NCBI GenBank assembly: GCA_049644265.1
Contig: JBARRO010000206.1
Span: forward strand, 1-37,385
Direction: 5' to 3'
Length of the DNA stretch: 37,385 bases
Source of the DNA: JBARRO01 sp049644265
GTDB lineage: Bacteria; Bacteroidota; Ignavibacteria; UBA10030
This document shows positions 1 through 7,294 of this stretch, one piece after another (the stretch's first letter is position 1; every line of letters starts with the position of its first letter). The translations under genes were made by a program, and so were the position numbers. The notes below the pieces were generated by a model. The model was given only the letters and a program-made list of their open reading frames with translations, searched no databases and was not told the DNA's origin.

Positions 1-186
1 AAGCTGTTGTGTGGCGTAGGCGGGAGGAATGAGGAATGTTCACCCGCCGAAGCTGTTGTGTGGCGTAGGCGGGAGGAATGAGGAATGTTCACCCGCCGAA
101 ACTGTTGTGTGGCGTAGGCGGGAGGAATGAGGAATGTTCACCCGCCGAAACTGTTGTGTGGCGTAGGCGGGAGGAATGAGGAATGT
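1..186. repeat. 49-bp tandem repeat, about 3.8 copies
   Basis: Copies begin at 1, 50, 99 and 148, and the last stops after 39 bases at 186. Copies 1 and 2 begin AAGCTG and copies 3 and 4 begin AAACTG; otherwise they look identical. Each full unit contains GGCGGG and, 18 bases on, CCCGCC, so every unit could form a hairpin. The array reaches the window edge, so its true length is unknown. It lies downstream of the M61 peptidase gene, which ends at 254 on the minus strand. No coding potential is apparent. Confidence 0.95.
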
Positions 187-188
187 AG

Positions 189-206
189 GCCGCCCTTAAG
201 GGCGGC
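189..206. repeat. perfect 18-bp palindrome after the tandem array
   Basis: GCCGCCCTTAAGGGCGGC reads the same on both strands. It sits directly after the broken fourth copy of the 49-bp repeat and 48 bases beyond the stop of the M61 gene. It could form a hairpin or cruciform or help end transcription, but no U-tract follows on either strand, so a classical intrinsic terminator is unlikely. Confidence 0.85.
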
Positions 207-253
207 GTGTGAGAGGAGAGACTGAATGAATAGCGGAGGTGGGGGGACGCGGC

Positions 254-2050
254 TTACCAGTCTATTCCCAGCCAATCCTGAAAAATGGCCTTCTGAAGGT
301 CCGTCGGAGTTTTCGTCTTTTCGACTTTATACTCGGGAATCGTCTGGTTTTTGAGGGTGATTTCGAATTGCCGGATTTTGTCATCCCGAAAAACGGTCAG
401 CGTTACTTTTGCTCCGGCGCTCATGTCTGCAATGCGCGCCTGAAGGTCTCGCGACCGAACGCGGGTCCCGTCAAGGGCGAGAACTTCATCATCGAGATCC
501 ACGCCGGCCTCATAAGCGGGCGAACCTGCAATGCTCCGGGTGACCCACGTTTTTTCTCCAGCGTCGTTGGTTTGAATTCCGAGCCAGGGTTTCAGAACGC
601 TGTCTTTCGGACTCACGACAAGGCCCGCCGAAGCCAAAGATTCTTCCCACGGAAGCGGAGCGGTTCCAAACACATAGTCGCTGAAGAATTTTTCAAGGTT
701 TGTGCCAGCGTATTCTTCTGCAACACGCTGAAAATCTTCAACCGTGTATCCCTTGTCCTTCAGTCTATACCGCTGGAACATCGTTTTCATTACTTCGTCC
801 AGCGAGTGCTTGTTCTTTGATTGCCGGCGGATTTCCATGTCGAGCACGAGACTCACGTTCGCACCCCGGTCGTAGTAATCCGATTCACTGTTGTACGACT
901 GCCTCGTGTTCTTCCAATACTTGACCCAGGCGTCGAAGCTTGACTCCACCGGTGATTGAAGGGCGTTGCCTGGCCGCACGCGATCCCCGCGGATGGTCGA
1001 TGCAAGCCGGCTGAAATAATTCTGAGCTGAAAGAAATCCCGTCCGAGCTAGCACAACCGGGGCATAGTAATCCGTCGTCCCCTCCGCAATCCAGAGTTCC
1101 CGCACATAGTTTTCCCTGCTGTAGTCGTACGGATGAACACCGGCAGGACGGAGTTGCTTGACGTTCCATGTATGAAAAAATTCGTGGGCCACAAGACCGA
1201 GAAATCCCCTGTAGCTGTCCGGATTCTTGAATCCGAACGGCCTCGTGCCCATGACCGAGGAATTAATGTGCTCGGTCCCGCCGCCGGCCGAAGGAGTTAC
1301 ATGGAACATGAATACGTACCGGTCGTACGGAAGCTCGCCCCAGAATTTCTTGTTCGCCTTGATCAGCTCCGAGATATCGGGAATGATTGTCTTCTCATCC
1401 CAATTTCCGTCACCGTACATCATCAGCACGTGTTTCTTTCCTTCCACTTCAAACTCAAAATCCTTCTGGTTCCCCACTTCGATAGGGCAGTCGCTGAGAT
1501 ACTCAAAGTTGGGAGCCGAGAATTTTGTCTTCGAACCGGCGACGGCGTCCAAACCCGTTGTGACATGCCATCCGTCGAACGGGACAACCGTCAGCGTGAG
1601 CGGCAGCGTTTTCAGTTTCTCAACATAGAGGAACGCCGAAGCGGGGTCCAGAAAAGCATGTTCGTCGTTCAGGCCGCGTGTTCGCATGTTGAATTCGTTT
1701 GCAAACACTTTATAGGTGACCTTGATCGCACGGGACCCCTTCGTCTCCACCCGCCAGGTGGTTTTGTCGATCTTGACCCATGGCAGCGGCTTATTGTTCC
1801 TGTCCGCCGCCGAGAATTCCTGAACGCCGCCCGAGAAATCGAACACGACGTAGCGACCCGACCGCCAGACCGGCATGACGAATTCCATCTGACGATCGCT
1901 CGAAGGGATATTGTCGACGGTCATCTCCACCTCAAAGAGGTGTGTTGATGGGCGGGACATTTCGAGCTGATAGTGAACGGTGGGGGATTGGGCTTCAGCC
2001 ATAAAAGAGAGGGTTGTGCAAAGAACCAAAAGTGCGGCTTGTCGTCTCAC
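254..2050 (-). CDS. secreted M61 family metallopeptidase with PDZ domain
   Basis: A 598-residue protein of the M61 glycyl-aminopeptidase family. It starts with a Sec-type signal peptide (about residues 1-20, cut near AEA-QS). An N-terminal beta domain precedes the gluzincin catalytic domain, whose zinc motif HEFFH is at 289-293, with the likely third ligand E323 in AEGTTDYY. A PDZ domain occupies about 485-570, as is usual for the family. It probably trims peptides in the periplasm or outside the cell. The start codon is GTG at 2050, supported by GGGAGAA a few bases upstream. It is the last gene of the SPFH operon, starting 18 bases after the preceding stop. Family is secure; substrate is unknown. 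Confidence 0.93.
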   Translation of the reverse strand: MRRQAALLVLCTTLSFMAEAQSPTVHYQLEMSRPSTHLFEVEMTVDNIPSSDRQMEFVMPVWRSGRYVVFDFSGGVQEFSAADRNNKPLPWVKIDKTTWRVETKGSRAIKVTYKVFANEFNMRTRGLNDEHAFLDPASAFLYVEKLKTLPLTLTVVPFDGWHVTTGLDAVAGSKTKFSAPNFEYLSDCPIEVGNQKDFEFEVEGKKHVLMMYGDGNWDEKTIIPDISELIKANKKFWGELPYDRYVFMFHVTPSAGGGTEHINSSVMGTRPFGFKNPDSYRGFLGLVAHEFFHTWNVKQLRPAGVHPYDYSRENYVRELWIAEGTTDYYAPVVLARTGFLSAQNYFSRLASTIRGDRVRPGNALQSPVESSFDAWVKYWKNTRQSYNSESDYYDRGANVSLVLDMEIRRQSKNKHSLDEVMKTMFQRYRLKDKGYTVEDFQRVAEEYAGTNLEKFFSDYVFGTAPLPWEESLASAGLVVSPKDSVLKPWLGIQTNDAGEKTWVTRSIAGSPAYEAGVDLDDEVLALDGTRVRSRDLQARIADMSAGAKVTLTVFRDDKIRQFEITLKNQTIPEYKVEKTKTPTDLQKAIFQDWLGIDW

Positions 2051-2068
2051 GTATTCTCCCGGTTTGTA

Positions 2069-2590
2069 TTACCCTGAAGCCGCATGACGCGCGGAATCTC
2101 TTCGGCTCATCACCGTCAGATACCAGGCGAGCATGATGAGCCAGGGCGTTTCCTGAATATAGGAAGCTTTATGCCGTATCTCAACCTCGCAGATTCTTCG
2201 GAAAAACCCGCGCATCCTGAACTGAACAAGCTGCTCTCCCGTTGACGTAGTCCATTCGAATGCGGAACTCCATACGCGGCGCGTCAGGAGGACCGACGTT
2301 CCGTTCTTCAACTCGACGGTCCCACTGCCCTTCCACGATGTCTGTTTGAACTCGAACGGCGTCGCCCCTTCTCTTTCAGGCTGGATAGTAACGGTGTGTC
2401 GCAGGACGCCGCGCCGCTCGAAGGTCCACGACCCTTCCCCGCTCTCTCCCACGGCGGTCGATTTGAACACTCCTTTCAGCTGGAGCGTCGCCACCACCTC
2501 GTCACCCGATCGGAGCTCATAGTACATTTTAAATATGTTCGGCTCGATCCACGCAAGCAGTCGACCACTGTAGGCCAGAACATTTTTCAT
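2069..2590 (-). CDS. hypothetical protein, beta-rich, possibly LURP/tubby-like
   Basis: A 173-residue soluble protein without signal peptide. I do not recognise it with confidence. The pattern of short alternating strands (KMYYELRSGDEV, GVFKSTAVGES, GSGTVELKNG) and a hydrophobic C-terminal segment (PWLIMLAWYLTVM, about 149-161) recall LURP-one/scramblase-like barrels that bind membranes or lipids, but this is only an impression. ATG start at 2590 with GGAGAC upstream. It lies 16 bases after the RHH gene and 18 before M61, so it belongs to the SPFH operon, which may point to a membrane role. Confidence 0.75.
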   Translation of the reverse strand: MKNVLAYSGRLLAWIEPNIFKMYYELRSGDEVVATLQLKGVFKSTAVGESGEGSWTFERRGVLRHTVTIQPEREGATPFEFKQTSWKGSGTVELKNGTSVLLTRRVWSSAFEWTTSTGEQLVQFRMRGFFRRICEVEIRHKASYIQETPWLIMLAWYLTVMSRRDSARHAASG

Positions 2591-2606
2591 GGTATCGTCT
2601 CCATAT

Positions 2607-2795
2607 CTAGGCTGGGGGTTCCGAGCCGGCGGTGCTCTCGCCCTGCGGTTTCATCCGCCCGGATTTCCGGAGTGAGTCTGCCAGAAGAAACTCGATCTGC
2701 GCGTTGACGCTCCGGAGCTCATCCGCCGCCCATTTTTCAAGGGCGGCGTAGAGTTCGCTGTCGAGGCGAAGAAGGAATTTCTTCTTTTCGCTCAT
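2607..2795 (-). CDS. Arc-like ribbon-helix-helix DNA-binding protein
   Basis: A 62-residue protein beginning MSEKKKFLLRLDSELY, then an amphipathic helix and RSVNAQIEFLLADSLRKSG. This is the beta-strand, helix, helix layout of Arc/MetJ-type repressors: the strand (KKFLLRLD) enters the major groove, and the N in SVNAQIE is typical of the Arc-like branch. Its ATG overlaps the stop of the SPFH gene (ATGA, 2792-2795), so translation is coupled. RHH proteins of this kind usually regulate their own operon. The TGATAT half-sites in front of the SPFH gene are the obvious candidate target (inference). The C-terminal 15 residues look disordered. Confidence 0.85.
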   Translation of the reverse strand: MSEKKKFLLRLDSELYAALEKWAADELRSVNAQIEFLLADSLRKSGRMKPQGESTAGSEPPA

Positions 2796-3667
2796 TGGTA
2801 CAGGGTACCGGTATTAATGATCGGCTGTATTTCCTGTTCGGAGACCAGAGCCACCATGAGGTTATTCACCATGGTCGCTTTCTTTTCTTCGTCGAGCTCG
2901 ACGATCTTGTGCTCGCTGAGCATACGAAGTGCATCGTCAACCATTCCAACGGCGCCCTCGACGATCTTCTTGCGGGCTGCAATGATCGCCTGAGCCTGTT
3001 GACGTCTTAGCATCGCCTGGGCAATTTCGGGGGCGTAGGCAAGATGGCTGATGCGTGATTCCGTTACCTCGACTCCGGCAACCTGGAGCCGGGTCTGCAG
3101 TTCCGTCTTCAGGTTTTCGGCAATCTCCTGGGGATTCCCCCGCAACGACGATCGTTCCTCGTCCTGGGCATCGTAAGGATACTCAGAAGCAAGTCCGCGG
3201 ATGGCCGTTTCACTTTGAATGGCAACATAGTCCTCGAAATTCTGCACGTCGAAGAGCGATCGGGCTGAATCGATCACGCGCCAGGAAACAACTGCGGCAA
3301 TTTCAATCGGGTTGCCATGAAGGTCGTTCACCTTGATCTTGTCGCTGTTGAAATTTCGGATCCGCAAGGAGACATGACGCTTGATGGCAAAGGGATTGGC
3401 CCAGCAAAAACCGGATTCCTGAACGGAGCCGATGTAGTTTCCGAAAAGAATCAGAGCACGGGCTTCATTCGGCTGAACAACAAAGAAGCCTGGCATCCAG
3501 AGAATCATCAGAAGAAACAGTGGAATCTCCGCCCAAAGATAAACCACCTGCTGAGCATCTGCTATGTAGTAGATGATGTATGCGTTGAGAGCAATGAGCA
3601 GCAGCAGTACCACAAGGGCTCTATAGCCGCTCATCTGTTTTGCTGTCTTTTCTACGACCGTTTTCAT
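2792..3667 (-). CDS. SPFH/band-7 (prohibitin-like) membrane protein
   Basis: A 291-residue SPFH-domain protein. Two hydrophobic segments at the N-terminus (about 14-34 and 42-65) are followed by the band-7 domain (VQPNEARALILFGNY onward) and a helical region rich in A, Q and R (QAMLRRQQAQAIIAARKKIVEGAV) typical of flotillin/stomatin oligomerisation. Such proteins organise membrane microdomains or regulate proteases. An in-frame ATG at 3688 would give 7 more residues, but the ATG at 3667 has an excellent ribosome site, AAGGAGGT, three bases upstream, so I use 3667. First gene of the operon with RHH, beta-rich protein and M61 peptidase. Its promoter is readable (see 3690-3729). Confidence 0.93.
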   Translation of the reverse strand: MKTVVEKTAKQMSGYRALVVLLLLIALNAYIIYYIADAQQVVYLWAEIPLFLLMILWMPGFFVVQPNEARALILFGNYIGSVQESGFCWANPFAIKRHVSLRIRNFNSDKIKVNDLHGNPIEIAAVVSWRVIDSARSLFDVQNFEDYVAIQSETAIRGLASEYPYDAQDEERSSLRGNPQEIAENLKTELQTRLQVAGVEVTESRISHLAYAPEIAQAMLRRQQAQAIIAARKKIVEGAVGMVDDALRMLSEHKIVELDEEKKATMVNNLMVALVSEQEIQPIINTGTLYQ

Positions 3668-3670
3668 GTG

Positions 3671-3678
3671 ACCTCCTT
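3671..3678 (-). promoter_or_regulatory. strong ribosome binding site fixing the SPFH start
   Basis: On the minus strand AAGGAGGT is followed by CAC and then ATG at 3667. This near-perfect anti-16S match decides for the second in-frame ATG over the one at 3688, which has no comparable site. Confidence 0.88.
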
Positions 3679-3689
3679 GATTGTGCATT

Positions 3690-3720
3690 ATGATATTGCA
3701 ATAATATCATTATGATATCA
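3690..3720. promoter_or_regulatory. candidate operator: clustered TGATAT half-sites
   Basis: TGATATCA (3713-3720) lies in the promoter spacer. ATATCAT (3704-3710) and ATGATAT (3690-3696) form an inverted repeat around the -10 box. On the minus strand two TGATAT copies start 11 bases apart (3720 and 3709), a spacing suited to neighbouring RHH dimers on one DNA face. That the RHH protein encoded at 2607-2795 is the ligand is an inference. Confidence 0.65.
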
Positions 3721-3729
3721 CAAAGTCAA
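3701..3729 (-). promoter_or_regulatory. sigma-70-type promoter of the SPFH-RHH operon
   Basis: Reading the minus strand, a -35 box TTGACT (3729-3724) is separated by exactly 17 bases from a -10 box TATTAT (3706-3701). Transcription would begin near 3694, leaving a leader of about 27 bases before the ATG at 3667. The spacer and -10 are covered by TGATAT half-sites, so access is likely controlled by a repressor. Confidence 0.7.
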
Positions 3730-3799
3730 GTTAATTCCGATGGAAAAATTGATGAAAACAGCGAAAAAATGCGGTTTGGACAGACGAGAGCTCGGGAAT

Positions 3800-3818
3800 G
3801 TCGGCGTTTTGCGCCGAC
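3800..3818 (-). terminator. hairpin after the DUF421 gene, weak terminator candidate
   Basis: Arms GTCGGCG and CGCCGAC (7 pairs) enclose a 5-base loop, 12 bases beyond the DUF421 stop. No T-tract follows on the minus strand, so it may only pause polymerase or stabilise the message. Confidence 0.4.
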
Positions 3819-3830
3819 CGAGGGGAGTTG

Positions 3831-4343
3831 TTACGTTCTAAGTCGAATCTTGCGGTGCGGCTTCACTGGCAACGAGACCTCATCATTCTTCAGCACACTG
3901 ACCGCACCGTCAATTTCGAGGACAGCAAGGTATACCTCTGAGATATCCAGGATGCCGTGTTCCCGCATCGTCTGGCGGAGTTCTTCTTCTGTGATGCGCT
4001 CCCTCATGAGGTTCCGTTCCACAGCTTTGCCGGAGCGAATCAATACCGTGGGTGTGCCTTCGACCACCCTCCTCACTTTCTTGTTGCGCCACACGATGTA
4101 ACCGACCGCACGATTGAGCAGAAGCAGGGTTCCCGCCGCCACAAGTCCCCCGGTGACAGAAGTATCAGGACCCGTCATAGCATTTTGTACCGCGTTTGCG
4201 ATCAGAAGAAGAAGTACCAGATCGAATGGCGTCATCTGTCCGACCTCCCGCTTGCCGGTCAGACGGAGGCCAATGAGGATGACAACGTAAATGATTGAAG
4301 CACGAAGGGCGATGTCGAGAAGAGTTCTGTCGAAGATCCACAT
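3831..4343 (-). CDS. DUF421 (YetF-type) membrane protein
   Basis: A 170-residue protein of the DUF421/YetF family. An N-terminal part with about three transmembrane helices (IIYVVILIGLRLTGKREVGQ; FDLVLLLLIANAVQNAM; GGLVAAGTLLLLNRAVGYIV) is followed by a cytoplasmic C-terminal alpha/beta domain with the family pattern RERITEEELRQTMREHGI and a closing SEVYLAVLEIDG strand. Function is not established; members occur in stress and sporulation contexts. An upstream in-frame start at 4433 would overlap the methyltransferase gene and adds no membrane-like sequence, so the ATG at 4343, eight bases after that gene, is preferred. Last gene of its run. Confidence 0.9.
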   Translation of the reverse strand: MWIFDRTLLDIALRASIIYVVILIGLRLTGKREVGQMTPFDLVLLLLIANAVQNAMTGPDTSVTGGLVAAGTLLLLNRAVGYIVWRNKKVRRVVEGTPTVLIRSGKAVERNLMRERITEEELRQTMREHGILDISEVYLAVLEIDGAVSVLKNDEVSLPVKPHRKIRLRT

Positions 4344-4351
4344 AATCGTTT

Positions 4352-5176
4352 TTATTCGGGGAGCATTGCAGCCACATCCAGAACGATGGGAGAGAAACAG
4401 ATTGTCTCGGGGTGCGCACGACGCTTGTTCCATTCAAGAATCTGAATGTTGCATTCTTCTTTCGTGATCACTCCTTTTTCCATCATCAGGGGGAGGTGCA
4501 ACGTAAGGAATCTGTGGACCCATTCGAAGACCGGTGAGTCCGGTCCCCCCGCAAGCTGGTGCGGAGACAGGTCGATCGTTTTCAAGCCATGTTTTTTCAG
4601 AATGGAGGGAATTTTTCCCGTCACATACGGATCACCGCCTCCGGACCGATAATACGCGCGCACAATATCCGGGATTCGCTCGAATGCTCCTCCGCGAGGA
4701 TGGAGCGAGAGCCCTTCATACCAGTAATCCTGCACTGCAATAATTCCTCCTGGCTTCAGCGATCGAACCAAAGCTTCCAGGAATTTCCCTGCGTCACTCA
4801 CAAATGCGATAACCCAACGCACGAACACGAGGTCATAATACTGTGAGGGAAGCGATGCCGTTTCCGCGGTGCCTTGAAGATACTTAATGTTGCCCCATCC
4901 TTTTGATCCAACCTCATTCTGAAACCAATCAAGGTATAACTGAGACGGCTCAAGGGCGGTCACTTCTCCTGATTCCCCAACGCGATCCCGGAGATCCATC
5001 GAAACGAATCCCGGTCCGGCTCCGACATCCAGACATTTCCAGCCGCTCTGAACTTCGATCCGGTCAAAGAATGCTCCCGTGACATGACCCCAAACGGTTT
5101 GCTGGAATCGAAGCCGCTCGAGTTCCGCCTGGTTCACACCAAGCAGGTATTGTTGGGACGAAGGCTGTAATGTCAT
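4352..5176 (-). CDS. class I SAM-dependent methyltransferase
   Basis: A 274-residue Rossmann-fold methyltransferase. Motif I is LDVGAGPGF at about 49-57, an acidic residue of motif II lies in VTALEPSQLY, and later come LVFVRWVIAFV and KPGGIIAVQDYWYE, matching motifs IV and V. It looks like a soluble small-molecule methyltransferase of the UbiE/Methyltransf_25 type; the acceptor cannot be told from sequence. It starts 18 bases after the AlkD-like gene and is followed by DUF421 after 8 bases. Confidence 0.88.
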   Translation of the reverse strand: MTLQPSSQQYLLGVNQAELERLRFQQTVWGHVTGAFFDRIEVQSGWKCLDVGAGPGFVSMDLRDRVGESGEVTALEPSQLYLDWFQNEVGSKGWGNIKYLQGTAETASLPSQYYDLVFVRWVIAFVSDAGKFLEALVRSLKPGGIIAVQDYWYEGLSLHPRGGAFERIPDIVRAYYRSGGGDPYVTGKIPSILKKHGLKTIDLSPHQLAGGPDSPVFEWVHRFLTLHLPLMMEKGVITKEECNIQILEWNKRRAHPETICFSPIVLDVAAMLPE

Positions 5177-5194
5177 TTTCGGTAGGTCATCGTA

Positions 5195-5899
5195 CTAAAG
5201 AGTTCGACGCTTCACTCGTAGCCGCCGCTGCACTGCAGCACTCTGAAGCTCGCGCAGGGCGTCGGATGCAATCCATTTTGCGCTGGATGACGGCAATTTG
5301 TGTATTCTTCGTGCAGCCTGAATAGCCGCCGCGTTCAGCCGGGAATTCCTTTTGCCGATCTGACGAAGAGCCCAATTTACGGCCTTTTTGACAAAATTCC
5401 GCTCGTCCGTCGAGCCTTTGACAATAACCGGCAGGAACCTCAGATAGTTCTCGTCCAACGCCAGTTTGTTGTGGACGGCCAGCTCTGCCATCATAGCAAA
5501 TCCGGCACGCCGCACGAATTCCTGTCTCCGTTTCGTCCACCGGATCGCCATGTCGAACGCAAACGGCGTCTTATCAAACAGATTCCCGCACGTGGTATCG
5601 CAGATTGCCCAGTTATCAAAATCCTCAACCCAGGATTCCATGAGCTTTTTGGTTACCTTTGCGGGATCGCCGATCAAGGAAGCGATTGCCCGAGCTTCGA
5701 GGATTCCCGTAGACCAGAGGCGCAACGCAAGTTCATGATTTCGGCCGATCTTCCGTGCCAGGCTCCTCACTACCGGGGCGGGCACACCGAACGCCTTGGT
5801 CGAAACGATGCCAAAGCGCGCCATCCCTTCGACATTTCTACGGCTGCGGTGCGAGCGCAGTGTGCGCAGGATGTCTTCCGGCGAATAGGCCCTTTTCAA
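5195..5899 (-). CDS. DNA alkylation repair protein (AlkD-like HEAT repeats)
   Basis: A 234-residue all-helical protein of the AlkD/DNA alkylation repair family, which excises bulky or cationic alkylated bases without base flipping. Family signatures are RNVEGMARFGI near residue 22, KAFGVPAPVVRSLAR, FDNWAICDTTCGNL (D and W positions typical of the lesion-binding face) and the repeat-end blocks FVRRAGFAMMAELA and RNFVKKAVNWALRQIGKRN. The start is TTG at 5899, whose last two bases join the preceding stop (TTGA), so translation is coupled to the upstream gene. The N-terminus then has the length expected for the family. A later Met at residue 26 would cut into the conserved domain. Confidence 0.9.
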   Translation of the reverse strand: MKRAYSPEDILRTLRSHRSRRNVEGMARFGIVSTKAFGVPAPVVRSLARKIGRNHELALRLWSTGILEARAIASLIGDPAKVTKKLMESWVEDFDNWAICDTTCGNLFDKTPFAFDMAIRWTKRRQEFVRRAGFAMMAELAVHNKLALDENYLRFLPVIVKGSTDERNFVKKAVNWALRQIGKRNSRLNAAAIQAARRIHKLPSSSAKWIASDALRELQSAAVQRRLRVKRRTL

Positions 5900-7146
5900 C
5901 CGAGGCCTCTCTTAATCCAGGCCAGGTTCTTTAAGGGAATGAACCCGTAGTTATAGAAGTTAAAATTCCTGACGCCCAGATCCCTGGCTGCCTGCAGACG
6001 GCTGAGGAATTCCGTTTCTCCGCCGCTCCCCGGCAATCCCACCTGTAACCCAACAATAACTTCACCCGCACCTGCCTGGGCCTGCAAAGCTCTGAGTGGC
6101 TCCCGAAGCGCATCCCCGTCCTTCACGTATCCCGGCACAAGGAATCCTCCGGTTGTTGATGCGATCTTTCCCGGATTCACTCCAACCATCACCCGGGCGA
6201 CGGGGTCGATGGAAACGAGCGGACGAACGTGGACGCCTGTTCTGTCCGTCGATTCCAGAATCTCTCTCGCCAGCGACGCGACAACCGAAACACGCCACTC
6301 CAGGAACGGCTGAAAAATTTCCGGCGGAAGATCGTCCAGCGATTTGTATTGCTCGCTCATTGTTCCGGGATCTTCGAAGTGAGCCTCAAGTGTCGTTCGC
6401 ACAAAATCCCGCACACGGTTGATGTTGACCTTGGCCGTTACGGCGTTCTTCATGCACGACGGGCAAAAACAAAGTCCCAAGAGGAACGTCATCATGCCAC
6501 CCAAAGGAATTCCTTCGCGCTCGTGGTGGTAACCATGGGTGTAGCCCTGAAACTGCAAGGCCTCGAGCTCTATTCTTTCCACTCCGTGATTCGCAACGTC
6601 CCGCACGAGGGCACGCAGGTAATGCCGAACATCCGCATTACTGGGGCAGAGGTTGTGACGAACTTTGTCGCCGAATGCAGTTTCGCACGCAATGTCCGGA
6701 TATTTTGTTCCAAGAGGCGTATTGTGGCAGCACACGATCCAGGCGTTGGTCCGCATGTCCGCCCGTTCCGCAGCCTTTCGGACGGAAGTTAATCCATGGC
6801 CTTGTGTCACGAGTGAGTTGACAAACGGGGTGATGCGTCTGTAAAGAGCCGGATCCGGATCAAAATAGACGGTGCCATCTTCCGGAAAATAGACTTTTTC
6901 TTTGGGGTTATGTGGAAGAAGGAATTTTCCGGCATGATAAGCCGTCGCGAGACTCACGGCCGTCAGGCCGTTCTCCTTCATTCTTGCAAGGGCGGGTCCG
7001 TATCCCTCATCGACGAGGTCCCAAAGATACGTCCACATGGATGCGGATATCCTGGCGTCTTTGGCTAACTCCACAAGGGCGTTGCCGAGAAGTGGAGCCG
7101 AGAGAGGAATTGCAGAAACATTGCGAAGGAATGTGCGGCGGTTCAT
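5896..7146 (-). CDS. exported protein with twin-arginine-like signal, function unknown
   Basis: A 416-residue protein starting MNRRTFLRNVSAIPLSAPLL, a twin-arginine-like leader (RRTFLR) with a short hydrophobic stretch. I do not recognise the mature part. It alternates strands and helices in the manner of a TIM barrel (KENGLTAVSLATAYHAGK; MRTNAWIVCCHNTPLG; GVERIELEALQFQGYTHGYH; RDLGVRNFNFYNYGFIP) and carries a pair CFCPSC near the middle, so a glycosidase-like or metal-binding barrel is possible. An in-frame ATG at 7200 would place 18 extra residues before the signal, so 7146 is chosen. Its stop overlaps the start of the AlkD-like gene (TTGA). Confidence 0.82.
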   Translation of the reverse strand: MNRRTFLRNVSAIPLSAPLLGNALVELAKDARISASMWTYLWDLVDEGYGPALARMKENGLTAVSLATAYHAGKFLLPHNPKEKVYFPEDGTVYFDPDPALYRRITPFVNSLVTQGHGLTSVRKAAERADMRTNAWIVCCHNTPLGTKYPDIACETAFGDKVRHNLCPSNADVRHYLRALVRDVANHGVERIELEALQFQGYTHGYHHEREGIPLGGMMTFLLGLCFCPSCMKNAVTAKVNINRVRDFVRTTLEAHFEDPGTMSEQYKSLDDLPPEIFQPFLEWRVSVVASLAREILESTDRTGVHVRPLVSIDPVARVMVGVNPGKIASTTGGFLVPGYVKDGDALREPLRALQAQAGAGEVIVGLQVGLPGSGGETEFLSRLQAARDLGVRNFNFYNYGFIPLKNLAWIKRGLG

Positions 7147-7234
7147 CGTGGATGGGTTCGGAGTGTGGTGGAATACGCGCAAGGTAACGAGTTCTTCCAC
7201 GAATCACAACGCACCACAAAAACCTCTATATTGT

Positions 7235-7261
7235 ACCACGAAGGACACGAAGTTCACGAAG
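7235..7261. repeat. nine-base degenerate tandem repeat, copy A
   Basis: Three consecutive nonamers (ACCACGAAG, GACACGAAG, TTCACGAAG) lie between the divergent Tat-signal gene and aldo/keto reductase gene. Related arrays occur at 33457 and 34489. All fit a loose consensus of C-purine-C followed by purines and AG. Confidence 0.8.
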
Positions 7262-7294
7262 CGATCTGTAGGCAACATTCAAATCGATCACGCC

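Noticed and set aside
1..186. CRISPR array
   Set aside because: Units are directly adjacent and nearly identical over all 49 bases, so there are no unique spacers.
1133..1948. A 271-codon open frame on the plus strand
   Set aside because: It is antisense to the M61 peptidase gene, whose catalytic motifs are intact; its translation has no recognisable domain.
2607..3667. Toxin-antitoxin pair
   Set aside because: The RHH protein resembles antitoxins, but its partner is a full SPFH membrane protein, not a toxin fold.
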